A stretch of DNA of 48,303 nt from positions 1 to 48,303 of IMG/VR virus record IMGVR_UViG_3300038701_002154. One strand, written 5' to 3'. The position numbers and the translations under genes are program-made. The notes under the pieces were generated by a model. The model worked only from the letters and a program-made list of their open reading frames with translations. It was not told where the DNA came from and did not search any database. This stretch comes from a virus. Positions 37,084 to 46,327 of this stretch are shown here, piece after piece (positions within the stretch are counted from its first letter, which is position 1; the number at the start of each line of letters is the position of its first letter).

Positions 37084-38549
37084 AGGTTGTATTTCCAGCG
37101 CGATGAATCTTCGAGGATTAGAGCCTCGTGAGGTGGGTCGTTATCGGTGAAGGGTTCACCACGCATTAGTTTAATGTAGTTAGTTGCTGTTGGGTAAGAT
37201 GCAGGGAAATTGAATGTGACTTCAGTTATGGCGTAAGCTGGTGGTGGATTGCCGGTTACTACGTTGATGTAGGCCTCGTTGAAGACGTCTGTTGTTATGG
37301 TTAGTGCGTCGGTTATGACTCGTTCACGGATTGAACGTCCGGGGATGTCCACTTCTATAGTTACGGGTTTGAATTGGAAGACTTCGGCTGCAGTTGGTGC
37401 TGAGGTGTGATAGGTTATCTCAAAGCGGCAGGGTATTTTGAATCGGTGTGGAGAGGATTTGACTGCGTTGATGAGTTCTTTACCACCGCCGAGTGAGTGG
37501 ATTACAAAGGGAGTGTCAGGGTCAAGGTATGAGGGGAAGTCGTATTCGACTGAGTGGTATTCGTAGAAAGTTTCAGTGAGTATGGAGGGGTCTATTTCAC
37601 GGATGACCTTAGTCCATCGGTCACAGCCAGTGTGACGAACGCTTACGACTCGTCGTGCCGCGCCGTTGACAGCGACGGTCGGTTCTGTACCGTGAATGGT
37701 GCGAGTTACTTCTACGCGCTTACCTGTTACAGGCTCTTCCTCGTACGATACCAGCTGCGGCCAACCGTTTGGCAAAATTGTTTTTGTATAGATTTTTTTG
37801 TGACCGTCGATTTGTTGTAGACTTTCCGCTACAGTGTCGATTGACTTGGCGGGAAGCTCGAAGTCTAGTGGTACTTTCCTTGTTTCTGTTACTGTTTTGC
37901 ATGATTCTACACCAAAATTGTCTTCGGTTGTAAGTGTTCCGTGTCCGCCGTCAGCATAGGTGTAAGTGTCGAGATATTTGTCTTGTCCTATTTGTTCACG
38001 TTTGAAAGCTTCTATGTTCGAGCCAGTGGGAATCGGATCGTCGTGGCGGACTACTTGGCGACGTATGAATAGATCATTGCCACCACCTTCTGGTGAGTTG
38101 ACTATGCGATCAACACGAGGATTCCAAGATTCAACGGTGCGAATTTCTCGGTCTGCGTGATTCCTATCTGTTTGAACTATTTTATCAGAGATTCTGAGAA
38201 AGTCGTGCGTTGGAGTGGTAGTGGTTGCATCTACAAGTGAGGTAGTAGTAGTGACGTCATCAGCTCCAAGTTCTTCTAGGCCTTTGGCTTCTGTGGTGGC
38301 CAGCTCTTGGAGGTCGTAAACGTCTACGAAAGTGTCTTCTCGGCGAGACTTGTTTGCGTTACGCTCGTTGTAGACTCGAGATTGCAGGAGTCCAAATCGT
38401 GGACGGAGTGGCTCAGCCCCGTGCTCGACGAGTTGATCTATAACAGTGTGTGTGTTTCCACGTGTCTCTGCGTTCGGTCCTATTTCGGAGACCAGGGCCT
38501 TGCCTCTGGTGGCGTCCTGAGGAGAATAGTTACGGATCTGTCGTTTCAT
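37011..38549 (-). CDS. Probable tail or virion structural protein
   Basis: 512 residues, mainly beta-strand by pattern (alternating Thr/Val/Tyr), Thr- and Val-rich, with no signal peptide or enzymatic motif. Its size and its place between the head-tail adaptor/phosphatase and the glycan enzymes suggest a tail-tube, nozzle or spike component. This gene's coding strand is notably G/A-rich on the plus strand, differing from the flanking genes. No family is recognised with confidence. Confidence 0.65.
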   Translation of the reverse strand: MKRQIRNYSPQDATRGKALVSEIGPNAETRGNTHTVIDQLVEHGAEPLRPRFGLLQSRVYNERNANKSRREDTFVDVYDLQELATTEAKGLEELGADDVTTTTSLVDATTTTPTHDFLRISDKIVQTDRNHADREIRTVESWNPRVDRIVNSPEGGGNDLFIRRQVVRHDDPIPTGSNIEAFKREQIGQDKYLDTYTYADGGHGTLTTEDNFGVESCKTVTETRKVPLDFELPAKSIDTVAESLQQIDGHKKIYTKTILPNGWPQLVSYEEEPVTGKRVEVTRTIHGTEPTVAVNGAARRVVSVRHTGCDRWTKVIREIDPSILTETFYEYHSVEYDFPSYLDPDTPFVIHSLGGGKELINAVKSSPHRFKIPCRFEITYHTSAPTAAEVFQFKPVTIEVDIPGRSIRERVITDALTITTDVFNEAYINVVTGNPPPAYAITEVTFNFPASYPTATNYIKLMRGEPFTDNDPPHEALILEDSSRWKYNLWRRVRVYMKFPDLTQALDDSLIY

Positions 38550-39004
38550 AACCTTTCTATGATATTAAGTTCGCGCCAGTTAATAGCAGTCACTGACTCG
38601 CGATCGTATTGTTTGCGTGCTGAGTTTACCATACAGATAGCTTCGAGCAGAGAACAACCAAAATTATGGTGAAGGTGTGCAATTAAGAGCGTGGGCGCAC
38701 GGTGTGTTCCTGCTGTGCAATGCACGTGTACTGTGTTACCATCCATAAGTGCTAACGCTTCGTGAAACATTTTCTTAGGCGGTGGTTGTTTTCCTTCAGC
38801 CCAACCTATAAATAGACCTCTGCCTGCTGTTATTACAGAACCATGTGAAGGCACAACAGCTCGCTTTTTGTATTCGCTACAATTTAAGTGAGAGCCTTGT
38901 GAAATATGCACACGTAGTGGTTCTGCTGCTACGTCAGGTAACGGTTGACCGCAGGATTCATACCCACCAAGGTAGGCGTATCTATTTACTTTAGCTAGTC
39001 TCAT
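38546..39004 (-). CDS. Dual-specificity/tyrosine protein phosphatase-like protein
   Basis: 152 residues. The catalytic loop H95-C96-TAGTH-R102 (HC-x5-R) is followed by APTLLIAHLHHNFGCSLLEAICMV, the helix pattern of dual-specificity phosphatases. The N-terminal half offers strands typical of the fold (NRYAYLGGYES, RVHISQGS). The cysteine would form the phospho-enzyme intermediate. Candidate substrates are phosphoproteins, phosphorylated sugars or RNA caps. It lies in the late structural operon, coupled to both neighbours by 4-nt overlaps, so it is made with virion proteins and could be packaged. Phosphatases of this type are rare in phages. Confidence 0.8.
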   Translation of the reverse strand: MRLAKVNRYAYLGGYESCGQPLPDVAAEPLRVHISQGSHLNCSEYKKRAVVPSHGSVITAGRGLFIGWAEGKQPPPKKMFHEALALMDGNTVHVHCTAGTHRAPTLLIAHLHHNFGCSLLEAICMVNSARKQYDRESVTAINWRELNIIERL

Positions 39005-39753
39005 TTTGGTTGCCGTCCTGATTCGATAGTGAAGTTATTGTATTCTGCAAAGGCGGCGAGAGCTTCGTCTCGAGCTTTGACTGGAGGTGGTAAGTTACCT
39101 TCCTGTTGTGGGATAAATGTCTGGAAATGGTTGTTGAGTTCTACTACGGCATACCATTGAAGGTAATTAGGACAGTTTTCAGTGAAGAAATCTGTATCGT
39201 CGTCACAAGTATAGTCAGCCTGCCAGAGGTAAGCGTCACAGTAGATTTGATAAGTAGAACTTTCAGGGACTGCCGGACGAATTTCAAAGGAATCACCTAA
39301 CAAGAAGATTTCGTAATTGTTTATGTAGTTGGTGTGATATGGTGTAACTATAGGATCGGCGTCGGATAAGTAACGTGACTGACCGATGATAGATTCACCA
39401 GCACGTATGTGTTCTTTGTCTTTTACTGCTCCGTGTTTTTTGGTGTGGTGATATACAGGTGTGAGTATGCCGGAGTTGTCGAACTCTATATAAAATGTTT
39501 GAGGTTGTTTCACAGAGACTGTAGCTCCGTTGTCGTTGCGTTGTGCTGTGCGCCAGTTGGTGTCGTTGAAGCGGACTAAAAACTCTTCGTAGTTCCAATC
39601 AATAGTCTGCTGAGCAAACCGCTTAGCGTTGTTAATTGATGGAAGAAATAGGTCTACAGTTTCGGCAGTGTCTTCATCGAGAACGTGATGAAGATCAGCC
39701 AAAGGAACTTGGTGATATGCTGCAACCTGTCTGCGTATGTCTCCAACTGTCAT
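39001..39753 (-). CDS. Probable head-tail adaptor / tail-completion protein
   Basis: 250 residues. The start MTVGDIRRQVAAYHQV...LFLPSINNAKRFAQQTIDWNYEEF resembles helical starts of podoviral adaptor (gp11/gp4-like) proteins, which bind under the portal; a beta-rich part follows and the last 60 residues are helical (YLQWYAVVELNNHFQ ... ARDEALAAFAEYNNF), again adaptor-like. The position after the fibre gene fits. The family link is from pattern and position only. Confidence 0.55.
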   Translation of the reverse strand: MTVGDIRRQVAAYHQVPLADLHHVLDEDTAETVDLFLPSINNAKRFAQQTIDWNYEEFLVRFNDTNWRTAQRNDNGATVSVKQPQTFYIEFDNSGILTPVYHHTKKHGAVKDKEHIRAGESIIGQSRYLSDADPIVTPYHTNYINNYEIFLLGDSFEIRPAVPESSTYQIYCDAYLWQADYTCDDDTDFFTENCPNYLQWYAVVELNNHFQTFIPQQEGNLPPPVKARDEALAAFAEYNNFTIESGRQPK

Positions 39754-40601
39754 GGTGTCTGTATTACGATTGTGCCGATGGTGTGTGGCGATGCTGTGGT
39801 TTTGACTTCCAAGTTGACTAAGTCTGCGTATAAAGTCGTGGAGTTAGTTCCAGCGACTGCGTCTGCAGCTGTATCGTAGAAAGTATTGTTACGCAGGTTT
39901 AGTGCTGTAAAGTAAGTGCCGTCGTCTTTTTCGTAGATTCGATGTCCTTCATCAGTTAAACCTGAGTCAGAGTATGAACCAGCGACAGACGCTGTGCCAG
40001 AGGTTATGATGTATAAAGTAGGAGGTGCGTTAGGTGATGAACCGATTGAGGTCCAGGAGGTCTCTCCTGCGTCTTTTGTAAACCACTCACCTGTTGAAAT
40101 GTTATGGTGTATGGAGTCATAAGCACGTTCGGCTAAGTCTGTAGGGTCGTCCTCCTCAGATAGAGTGGTTACTGTTCCGGATGTGCCATCACTTCCTGCG
40201 TCTCCAGTGTCACCTTTAGGTCCCTGTATTCCCTGGTCGCCCTGGTCGCCTTGAATTCCTTGGTCGCCTTGAATTCCCTGATCACCCTTCGGGCCTCGAG
40301 GTCCTTCGGCTCCTAAGATAGGGCCAAGGTTGTGCCAGGCGCCGTTAGAATAAACGAGGATATCACCGATCTCAGGTGGATCTGTAGAACCTGTACTTAG
40401 ATTTAGCTTACCTGGTAAAGCTCCACCTGTAACAGTTGAGATCTGGTAACCATAACCTGTTGGTGTGGTACCTACAAGCGCCTCCCAGGTCGAGATACCT
40501 GCGTACGTATAAATTAAAGCGGACTCACCTCGGTCACCCTGAGGACCTGTAGGACCTGAGGGAAAGTTGACGGTGATCTGCCATGGACATTCACAACTCA
40601 T
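39750..40601 (-). CDS. Collagen-like tail fibre or spike protein
   Basis: 283 residues. Short collagen-like piece at the start (GPTGPQGDRGE, about 16-26) and a long uninterrupted Gly-x-y run in the middle (about 97-140, GPRGPKGDQGIQGDQGIQGDQ and onward) that would form a trimeric triple helix. The flanking parts are beta-rich and Thr/Ser-rich, as in trimeric fibres. The C-terminal third is a likely receptor-binding knob. The repeats may expand or contract by slippage. Likely host recognition or a head fibre. It overlaps both neighbours by 4 nt. Confidence 0.75.
   Translation of the reverse strand: MSCECPWQITVNFPSGPTGPQGDRGESALIYTYAGISTWEALVGTTPTGYGYQISTVTGGALPGKLNLSTGSTDPPEIGDILVYSNGAWHNLGPILGAEGPRGPKGDQGIQGDQGIQGDQGDQGIQGPKGDTGDAGSDGTSGTVTTLSEEDDPTDLAERAYDSIHHNISTGEWFTKDAGETSWTSIGSSPNAPPTLYIITSGTASVAGSYSDSGLTDEGHRIYEKDDGTYFTALNLRNNTFYDTAADAVAGTNSTTLYADLVNLEVKTTASPHTIGTIVIQTP
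40205..40320 (-). repeat. Collagen-type Gly-x-y coding repeat
   Basis: Direct short repeats in DNA encode GDQGIQ units in the fibre gene, several of them nearly identical at base level (CCTTGATCACC-like and GATTCCTTGGTCGCC units on the plus strand). This invites copy-number variation between strains. Confidence 0.75.
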
Positions 40602-40993
40602 ATTTCTCCGTGTTCGTTTCCGATTTTTAGTTTGCCTTGTAAGCGAAAGTCGACGTTGTCAGTGATTACGTCTATCTTTGCGTTAAGATAAGGGGCTGGT
40701 TCAAAGTCTGATGCCGTCGCTGCTATAGCTAATGCGACCGCTTCTGCAAAGGTGTTACCAATGCTGTCTAGTGAATCGAGTGCTGGTGGGATGTTTATTA
40801 CAACTTGCGTAGAACTAACTATAGTTATATCGCTCGTCTCTCCGGACCGGTAGCGCCATACCACCGATCCGTTGAGTTCGAGCTCTAGTAGAACCAACGC
40901 AGTAACAAAGTCGTAGGCTGGGGGACCGGTTAACTCTATACAGAGATTGGCCCCGGGACCATACTTAGGAAATACTATGCTTTGCGGTGTCAT
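40598..40993 (-). CDS. Small beta-rich structural protein
   Basis: 131 residues. Beta-strand pattern through most of the length (VFPKYGPGANLCIELTGPP, VVINIPPA), suggesting a capsid- or tail-associated beta-sandwich. It is in the block after the capsid gene and coupled to the fibre gene by 4 nt, so a decoration or fibre-attachment role is possible. No family is recognised. Confidence 0.65.
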   Translation of the reverse strand: MTPQSIVFPKYGPGANLCIELTGPPAYDFVTALVLLELELNGSVVWRYRSGETSDITIVSSTQVVINIPPALDSLDSIGNTFAEAVALAIAATASDFEPAPYLNAKIDVITDNVDFRLQGKLKIGNEHGEI

Positions 40994-41009
40994 GTTCTAC
41001 CAGATGCGT

Positions 41010-41195
41010 TTAGCTTGGATGCCCTTTGGCACCCTTTTTACCAACCGGTTTGCCTTTGGATTTGTGGCGCTTAGTGCTGTTTTTACCGGTCGCAAAACGT
41101 TCACGCGCTCCGTCGTTAAGTTGCGCAGTATTCTTAACGTCTACTGCGCTGCTTGAACTGACTTCGTCGTCGTATCCAATGTGTTTACCTTTCAT
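41010..41195 (-). CDS. Small basic late protein
   Basis: 61 residues with a very basic C-terminal half (RHKSKGKPVGKKGAKGHPS), suggesting nucleic-acid or capsid-interior binding. The leader AAAGCCCAAATAACACATT before the ATG resembles that of the major capsid gene, supporting real expression. No homologue is recognised. Confidence 0.65.
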   Translation of the reverse strand: MKGKHIGYDDEVSSSSAVDVKNTAQLNDGARERFATGKNSTKRHKSKGKPVGKKGAKGHPS

Positions 41196-41234
41196 AATGT
41201 GTTATTTGGGCTTTGGTTTAGTTTGGGTTGTGTT

Positions 41235-41906
41235 CTAACTACTCGGAACACCGATAGCTCGAACGATATAAGATGAGCCAACAACGAGTCCGGCAGGGTC
41301 GGATTCATCGGTGTCAGCTCCTTCAGTTGTGACAGTAATACTGGTGATACCTGCATCGCCGTCTTCTGCCGAGGTGACTTCACCCGCTGTGGCATGTGTA
41401 ACCGTTACAGTTGCGCCATCAGAGGAGGCAGCAAACTTGCCGTCTGCGTTGATAATAGATGCAATAGCAGTAGCGACATCAGCAGCTGAGTCATCGGTAG
41501 AAATACCAGTGACTTCCAACGCTCGGTCAGCTGCCGAGGCGCCAGCGGGAATTGTGGTGCCGCTGTTGTCGGTATCAATCCAGACTCCAACAGACCCGTC
41601 CTCATCGTAAAGAAGAAAATAGGTGCCGTCAAGTGAGTCAGTATCGTCCGCTACAGCATCAAACGTTTCAACCTGCGCAATCGCAGATTCTGTTCGAACT
41701 TGTAGCGCTGTCCCGGTGTTGATAGGAACTTCGACAGAACCTAATGTGCTGTTGTAGATCGGCTCAACAAGATTGATCTCTGCCAGTTGCAGTTCGGAGG
41801 CCAGGATTTGCTGCTCATTGTTTGAAGTGATTGCAACAGTGGCCTCCAACAATACAAAAGGCGGAACAAGTCGCCTCTTACTATTAATCGTAATCGTTTT
41901 GCTCAT
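41235..41906 (-). CDS. Probable capsid decoration or structural protein
   Basis: 223 residues, Ala/Thr/Asp-rich. The middle holds a domain of the type DGTYFLLYDEDGSVGVWIDTDN ... AADRALEVTGISTDDSAADVATAIASIINADG, seen in various phage tail and capsid-associated proteins, then a TVTVTHA beta region. Located immediately after the major capsid gene, where decoration proteins often sit. It is acidic and likely exposed. Confidence 0.6.
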   Translation of the reverse strand: MSKTITINSKRRLVPPFVLLEATVAITSNNEQQILASELQLAEINLVEPIYNSTLGSVEVPINTGTALQVRTESAIAQVETFDAVADDTDSLDGTYFLLYDEDGSVGVWIDTDNSGTTIPAGASAADRALEVTGISTDDSAADVATAIASIINADGKFAASSDGATVTVTHATAGEVTSAEDGDAGITSITVTTEGADTDESDPAGLVVGSSYIVRAIGVPSS

Positions 41907-41944
41907 AATAAATAAGTATGAAGGGATCGGACCTTCAGCGAAAG

Positions 41945-43357
41945 TTACGAAGTAATACCACCAAGATCCTGAAGGAACATGTGGTTCTCAGGGAAGCGAA
42001 CCTCCAGACCAAACTCAGTCAACCACTCATCCTTACGACCATCATAGTCATTCGGCTGGCGGTTCTTGAGCAGGTTAGTGTCCGAGTCCTGGAACGGAGT
42101 GTATTTCAACTCGCCCACATCCAGTACGAAACCACTGTTACGGTGGATCGCAGTCTGGTTGAGTAGCGGATGCACCTTGAAGTGAACAATACCCCAGGGT
42201 GATTCCCAGGAAGTCATGTTCATGCCGTAGGTGTCTTCCTTCGGATTGAGGTTCATGGTTCGCATACCTTCACGATCAACGAACTGATTGAAGTATTTGA
42301 TCAGACCACCTCCGCAGAGAACAACCTTCTCATAACTTCCATCGTTGGTGAACCGGAATGCGTTCTCCCAGATGTCGTCGAACTGTGACTTGGAGATTGT
42401 AGAACCTCCAAAGTTCAGGATGCGCTTGTCGGAGTCAGCGTCCCACGCCGAGTTGGAAATGTCGGAACCTGTCCGATACTCAAAGGCACCGCCGTTGGCG
42501 ACATTACCCAGTTCCCACTGTTCCAGGAACCAGAGCAAACCGCCCATGGTGCGTCGCTCAGTAGTTTCACCATCATCAGTAGTGACTGTTGCCACACTTC
42601 TCCGGGAGAACATCGCAGCGTATTCCATTGCGGCCATGTGCTTGAGAGAGTTCTTCTTGGCTTTAGTCTTATACGGACCAGAGTCGTCGAAGACCAACCC
42701 TTCTTTCAGTGCGTTACGCGAGAAGCTGAACGCGTGCCGAAAGATCTGAGTATAGTTGTCAACCAGGATTGGCAAAGTCCACCAACCGTTACGAGAACGG
42801 TCTGCTTCCGCAGTTGCACTACCAACCATGACTACGTCAAGGGCGTTGGCAGCCACGGTGTTCAACAGCGGATCAGTACCACCGACAGCTGCTGTAAGAA
42901 CAACGTCGATAGTATTTTCCGCAGGATACGTAGCGGTAACAATACACTGAAACGTATTGGTTCCGCTGTTATCGTTAGGAACGTTCCGGATCTCCAGCAC
43001 GTCACGAACCTGAACAGAGTCCAGTCGGTCGAGTTGAATCCTCAGAGCCGAATCCTTTGCACCGGTCCAACCAGTTGTGGTCTTGTCAGTTCCGGCAGCA
43101 CCGTTGGAGCCATCGGTTGCAGTGAACGGTCCGGCAGCGTTAGCCGAAGCCGTCTTGTACTCGAATCGCTCATTACGATCTTCACGCCAACCGAACTCAG
43201 GTTTGTCGGTTGGTCCTTCTTCCGGGTCATCCATCAAGGACAAAAGTCCCATGAGTGGTGCCGGACCGTTAGGGTATCTATAAAATACCGAACGCCTTGC
43301 GTTAAGACTCCAGCTGTTGCGTAGGTCAGCTGTGTCGATTAAGCCTAGAATAGCCAT
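41945..43357 (-). CDS. Major capsid protein, SU10-like
   Basis: 470 residues. Starts after an A/C-rich leader (AACCCAAATAAACACATAA). N-terminal arm, then a region resembling the HK97-fold A- and P-domains, with the C-terminal GMRTMNLNPKEDTYGMNMTSWESPWGIVHFKVHPLLN segment (about 362-398) characteristic of the SU10-type (DUF5309-like) capsid family. It self-assembles into the icosahedral head on the scaffold encoded immediately upstream. Codon choice is C-rich and uniform, as expected for the most abundant protein. No insertion domain is obvious apart from a Thr/Gly-rich loop (residues about 75-100). Confidence 0.85.
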   Translation of the reverse strand: MAILGLIDTADLRNSWSLNARRSVFYRYPNGPAPLMGLLSLMDDPEEGPTDKPEFGWREDRNERFEYKTASANAAGPFTATDGSNGAAGTDKTTTGWTGAKDSALRIQLDRLDSVQVRDVLEIRNVPNDNSGTNTFQCIVTATYPAENTIDVVLTAAVGGTDPLLNTVAANALDVVMVGSATAEADRSRNGWWTLPILVDNYTQIFRHAFSFSRNALKEGLVFDDSGPYKTKAKKNSLKHMAAMEYAAMFSRRSVATVTTDDGETTERRTMGGLLWFLEQWELGNVANGGAFEYRTGSDISNSAWDADSDKRILNFGGSTISKSQFDDIWENAFRFTNDGSYEKVVLCGGGLIKYFNQFVDREGMRTMNLNPKEDTYGMNMTSWESPWGIVHFKVHPLLNQTAIHRNSGFVLDVGELKYTPFQDSDTNLLKNRQPNDYDGRKDEWLTEFGLEVRFPENHMFLQDLGGITS

Positions 43358-43390
43358 GTTATTATGTGTTTATTTGGGTTTGTTTGTTTG

Positions 43391-44242
43391 TTAAGAAAAG
43401 ACGTCCCAACTGGGTTTATCCTTTCCGCCTCCGCCGGGTCCTGCTCCCCCGCCACCGCCAGCACCTTGCGGAGCCATACGTGGCATTGAACCATTACCTG
43501 GGTTTGGTGTTCTAGCTTGTGAGGACAAACTGAAGTTCGGATTAACCGACCTCATCAGCTGTTCTACTTGTGTGGCCACTGTCTGCTGAGCTTCCTGAGC
43601 ACTTTGAGCTACATAGCCCTGTGCTCTGAGAGTCTGCATAACTTGACGCACTGCTGCGCCTTGACCTTTCAATGCTGGATAGCTCGCTTCCAGATTAGAC
43701 ACAAACTGCGTGTCCTTCTGTTCCCTTACCATGTCCAACGCGGGCGAAAATTGTTGTTGCATGTCCTGTGCCATGATCTGGTTTGAATAACCCATGACTG
43801 TTGTGAGGTGTGTGACAATGCCGGATACCATTTCGTTAAAGGCGTTCAGTCGAGTCTCTTGCGAAGCGTTATCTCCAAACAGTTGATCAACCAGACCTTC
43901 ATTAGGCTGATACACTTTCAACTGTTCGTTCAGTTGCTCTTCGGTCAGTTCAGGTTGTGCCTGAGGTTGACTCTGCTGCTGCATCTGCTGGATTTGCATC
44001 CACTGCTCAGGCGTAAGCGCCACCTGACCTGGCTGTGCTTGCGGCTGTGCTGGCGGTTCTGGTGCTCCGGTAGGTCCGGTATCACCCGGTGCCCCCGGAT
44101 CATCACCATGCGGTTCATCGTGCTGCTCAGGCTGGCTCGGGTCTCCCCAAACTCCAGCGCCAGCATTATCACCACCACCTCCGTCACCACCGAGGCCGTC
44201 AGTTCCTTCTCTGAGTCTTATCCAATTGTATTTAACTTTCAT
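43391..44242 (-). CDS. Capsid scaffolding protein
   Basis: 283 residues. Acidic Gly/Pro-rich N-terminus, Gln-rich helical centre (QMQQQSQPQAQPELTEEQLNEQL), long helices to about residue 235, then a Gly-rich linker (GGGGGAGPGGGGKDK) and a short C-terminal piece that probably docks onto the capsid protein. This architecture and the position directly before the capsid gene are those of phage scaffolds, which are removed on maturation. There is no attached protease. Confidence 0.8.
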   Translation of the reverse strand: MKVKYNWIRLREGTDGLGGDGGGGDNAGAGVWGDPSQPEQHDEPHGDDPGAPGDTGPTGAPEPPAQPQAQPGQVALTPEQWMQIQQMQQQSQPQAQPELTEEQLNEQLKVYQPNEGLVDQLFGDNASQETRLNAFNEMVSGIVTHLTTVMGYSNQIMAQDMQQQFSPALDMVREQKDTQFVSNLEASYPALKGQGAAVRQVMQTLRAQGYVAQSAQEAQQTVATQVEQLMRSVNPNFSLSSQARTPNPGNGSMPRMAPQGAGGGGGAGPGGGGKDKPSWDVFS

Positions 44243-44534
44243 TTTCTTTTGCTTTAATTAGTTCTTCAACTTCCTCCAATAAATTCTCGTAATAGGCGTT
44301 CATCAACTGAACTTGTCGTAGTTGCCCGAATGCCTGTTCACGTAAAAAGAATGAGGAAATTGTTTCTATCTGCATGTCACAGATTACAGAAAGGAATAGG
44401 TCGCGGGAGGTCTCGGTCTCTTTTTTGTATTGTTCGTATAAGGCAGTTTCTTTAAATTGTAGGAGGTCCGACCGGAGCTGTTTGAGTTTCGCTAGTGGGA
44501 GTTCCGTTGGGTCCGAGGATAGTTCCGATTGCAT
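44232..44534 (-). CDS. Small helical protein overlapping the portal gene
   Basis: 100 residues, helical and Glu/Lys/Leu-rich throughout with coiled-coil potential. It overlaps the portal gene by 83 nt at its start and the scaffold start by 11 nt. The ATG follows CAACACCTCAAA. It may be a capsid-assembly chaperone or a portal-associated protein. No family is recognised. Confidence 0.6.
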   Translation of the reverse strand: MQSELSSDPTELPLAKLKQLRSDLLQFKETALYEQYKKETETSRDLFLSVICDMQIETISSFFLREQAFGQLRQVQLMNAYYENLLEEVEELIKAKENES

Positions 44535-46326
44535 TTTGAGGTGTTGCTGGTTGTATTCTAAAACGTTCGAGATCGTCGACTCCGCGGAGTTGAAGGATCT
44601 CTTCCATTAGTTTGCCTATATCGAGAGGAAGTACCTGCATGACTACAGGGTTTGAAATGATTGCGGTGACTAGGTCTTGTAAAGATTGTGCGATAAAACC
44701 CTTTTCGGAGCCAAGGACCGAATCGAAAACGAAATGGTCCTCGGCTCCTACTAGGGATGTAGGGTCTTGAGGGGAGTAGGAGGAATGGAGATGTGCTTTG
44801 CCCTCTCCTACAATCTTGGCAAAGGTCTCGGGGGAGATTCCTTGTCGGGAATTGAAAAGTAATTTGCGCCCCATGGAAGCGTAGCAGTCAGGCCAGAGGA
44901 TTGCTGCTAATGTCTTCATTCGAGATGCGGCTCCGTCATTGGCAGCCCGGGCTTCTGTGGCTGAGCGACGACCACCATGGAACTGCCCCATAGCATTCTC
45001 GTTGACGCCTGTGGATAGTTGCATGATACGTAGAACTGCGTCAGCATCGGCGAGGTTGGTGCCGGTGGTGTCTACGAAGTTTAGTTGGCGCACGAATTTG
45101 TCGACGCCTAGGCGGGCGGCGCCTTTCTTTAGTAGTATCCAAGGTGAGCGCGATTCAACCGTGGTCATATCAACTGACGTGGGGTCGATGATCATGTTGT
45201 TGTCGAGTGACTTTTTGACTGCGTTCATTCGGGAGTTGAAGAGGAACGATACACAGTCCTGCATAGCTTCGATGATGTCGGATAGCGACTCACCTATGAC
45301 TTGGTGGGAGTCGTAAGAATAAAGACCTAGATCGTATATGTATTCATCGTGGAGGTAACCAGAGGGACGTACGTCAACGATGCGCTGGTCGTTAGCAATG
45401 GTTACGATACAGTTAATTGGGTGCTCCTGTTTGCCGAGGTCGTAGGTTTTGGGAACAATCTGACCCTGGTAGGTGGTGATGCACACCATTTGATCGTGCT
45501 TCTCACGCCGTGATTGATCTGCAAAACCGCGCACGCCGTTGAGTCTCGTGTCGCCGCCACGTTTTAATATGAAATCCTTAGCCACTGGTTCAATGTGATC
45601 CACACCGAACATGCGACCAGTTTTCTCCCATTTCTTTAGTTGAGATATATGGTATTCCATCTCGTCCGCAACAAAAGCACCGCGACGGTATTCTGTTAGA
45701 GGAAAGCGTGTGTCAGGAAAGAAATTGTAAGGGCTGATGTTTTGTATCTTGTTTCCCTGATATTTAGTCATTTCCACAAGCGAAGTGAAGTCGCCTTGTT
45801 CGAAGGGCTGTTCACTGTTTGCACCGAAGGCGGTATCGCCCTGACTAACCGGAACGTATTGAGTTTCTTCATCCCACCAGTGCTTGAACACACCCATACC
45901 AAATCGCCCTATGTCTAAGATGTTTTGGTATAGCTTGGAATTAAAATGGTTCCTGCGAAGATCACGTTCAAGTATCTCTTCGGAGCACTCACGTATATCA
46001 TGGTCCTCAGGTCCTGTGGCATTTAACTCATAAAAGCGTTGTTTTTGAGTTAACAGTAGAAAAATAAACGAGACGAAAGTTTGTATCTGTGCAAATGACA
46101 TCGGCACAATAAACTTCGTAGGCTCTCCGTGTCGTTGTGCCTCACGATCCTCTTTTGTCAGTGTCACCCGGCCGCGGTATATATCGTTCTGTTTGTCCCA
46201 CGCAGAATACTTCTTAGTCATATCCTCTCGTGAACGCTTAACTTGATCACGACAGTGGTTCAATAGACGAACTAGTCCGTCGTCTTGTTGCTTTGACTCG
46301 ATGCGTTGTTTTAGTGTCTTTGGCAT
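44452..46326 (-). CDS. Portal protein
   Basis: 624 residues. N-terminal arm with SAWDKQNDIYRG (about 41-52) and the membrane-like helix MSFAQIQTFVSFIFLLLTQ (about 76-94) that are typical of podoviral portals; the central region carries a GRFGMGVFKHWWDEE stretch and the C-terminal half long stem/crown helices (VNENAMGQFHGGRRSATEARAAND) resembling the P22/SU10-like portal group. It forms the dodecameric DNA entry ring at one vertex. It follows the large terminase by 1 nt. Confidence 0.85.
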   Translation of the reverse strand: MPKTLKQRIESKQQDDGLVRLLNHCRDQVKRSREDMTKKYSAWDKQNDIYRGRVTLTKEDREAQRHGEPTKFIVPMSFAQIQTFVSFIFLLLTQKQRFYELNATGPEDHDIRECSEEILERDLRRNHFNSKLYQNILDIGRFGMGVFKHWWDEETQYVPVSQGDTAFGANSEQPFEQGDFTSLVEMTKYQGNKIQNISPYNFFPDTRFPLTEYRRGAFVADEMEYHISQLKKWEKTGRMFGVDHIEPVAKDFILKRGGDTRLNGVRGFADQSRREKHDQMVCITTYQGQIVPKTYDLGKQEHPINCIVTIANDQRIVDVRPSGYLHDEYIYDLGLYSYDSHQVIGESLSDIIEAMQDCVSFLFNSRMNAVKKSLDNNMIIDPTSVDMTTVESRSPWILLKKGAARLGVDKFVRQLNFVDTTGTNLADADAVLRIMQLSTGVNENAMGQFHGGRRSATEARAANDGAASRMKTLAAILWPDCYASMGRKLLFNSRQGISPETFAKIVGEGKAHLHSSYSPQDPTSLVGAEDHFVFDSVLGSEKGFIAQSLQDLVTAIISNPVVMQVLPLDIGKLMEEILQLRGVDDLERFRIQPATPQNAIGTILGPNGTPTSETQTAPVGPPTI

Positions 46327-46327
46327 G

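Noticed and set aside
42638-43324. 228-codon open frame antisense to the capsid gene
   Set aside because: Shadow of the capsid codon bias; no start signal and no protein-like pattern.
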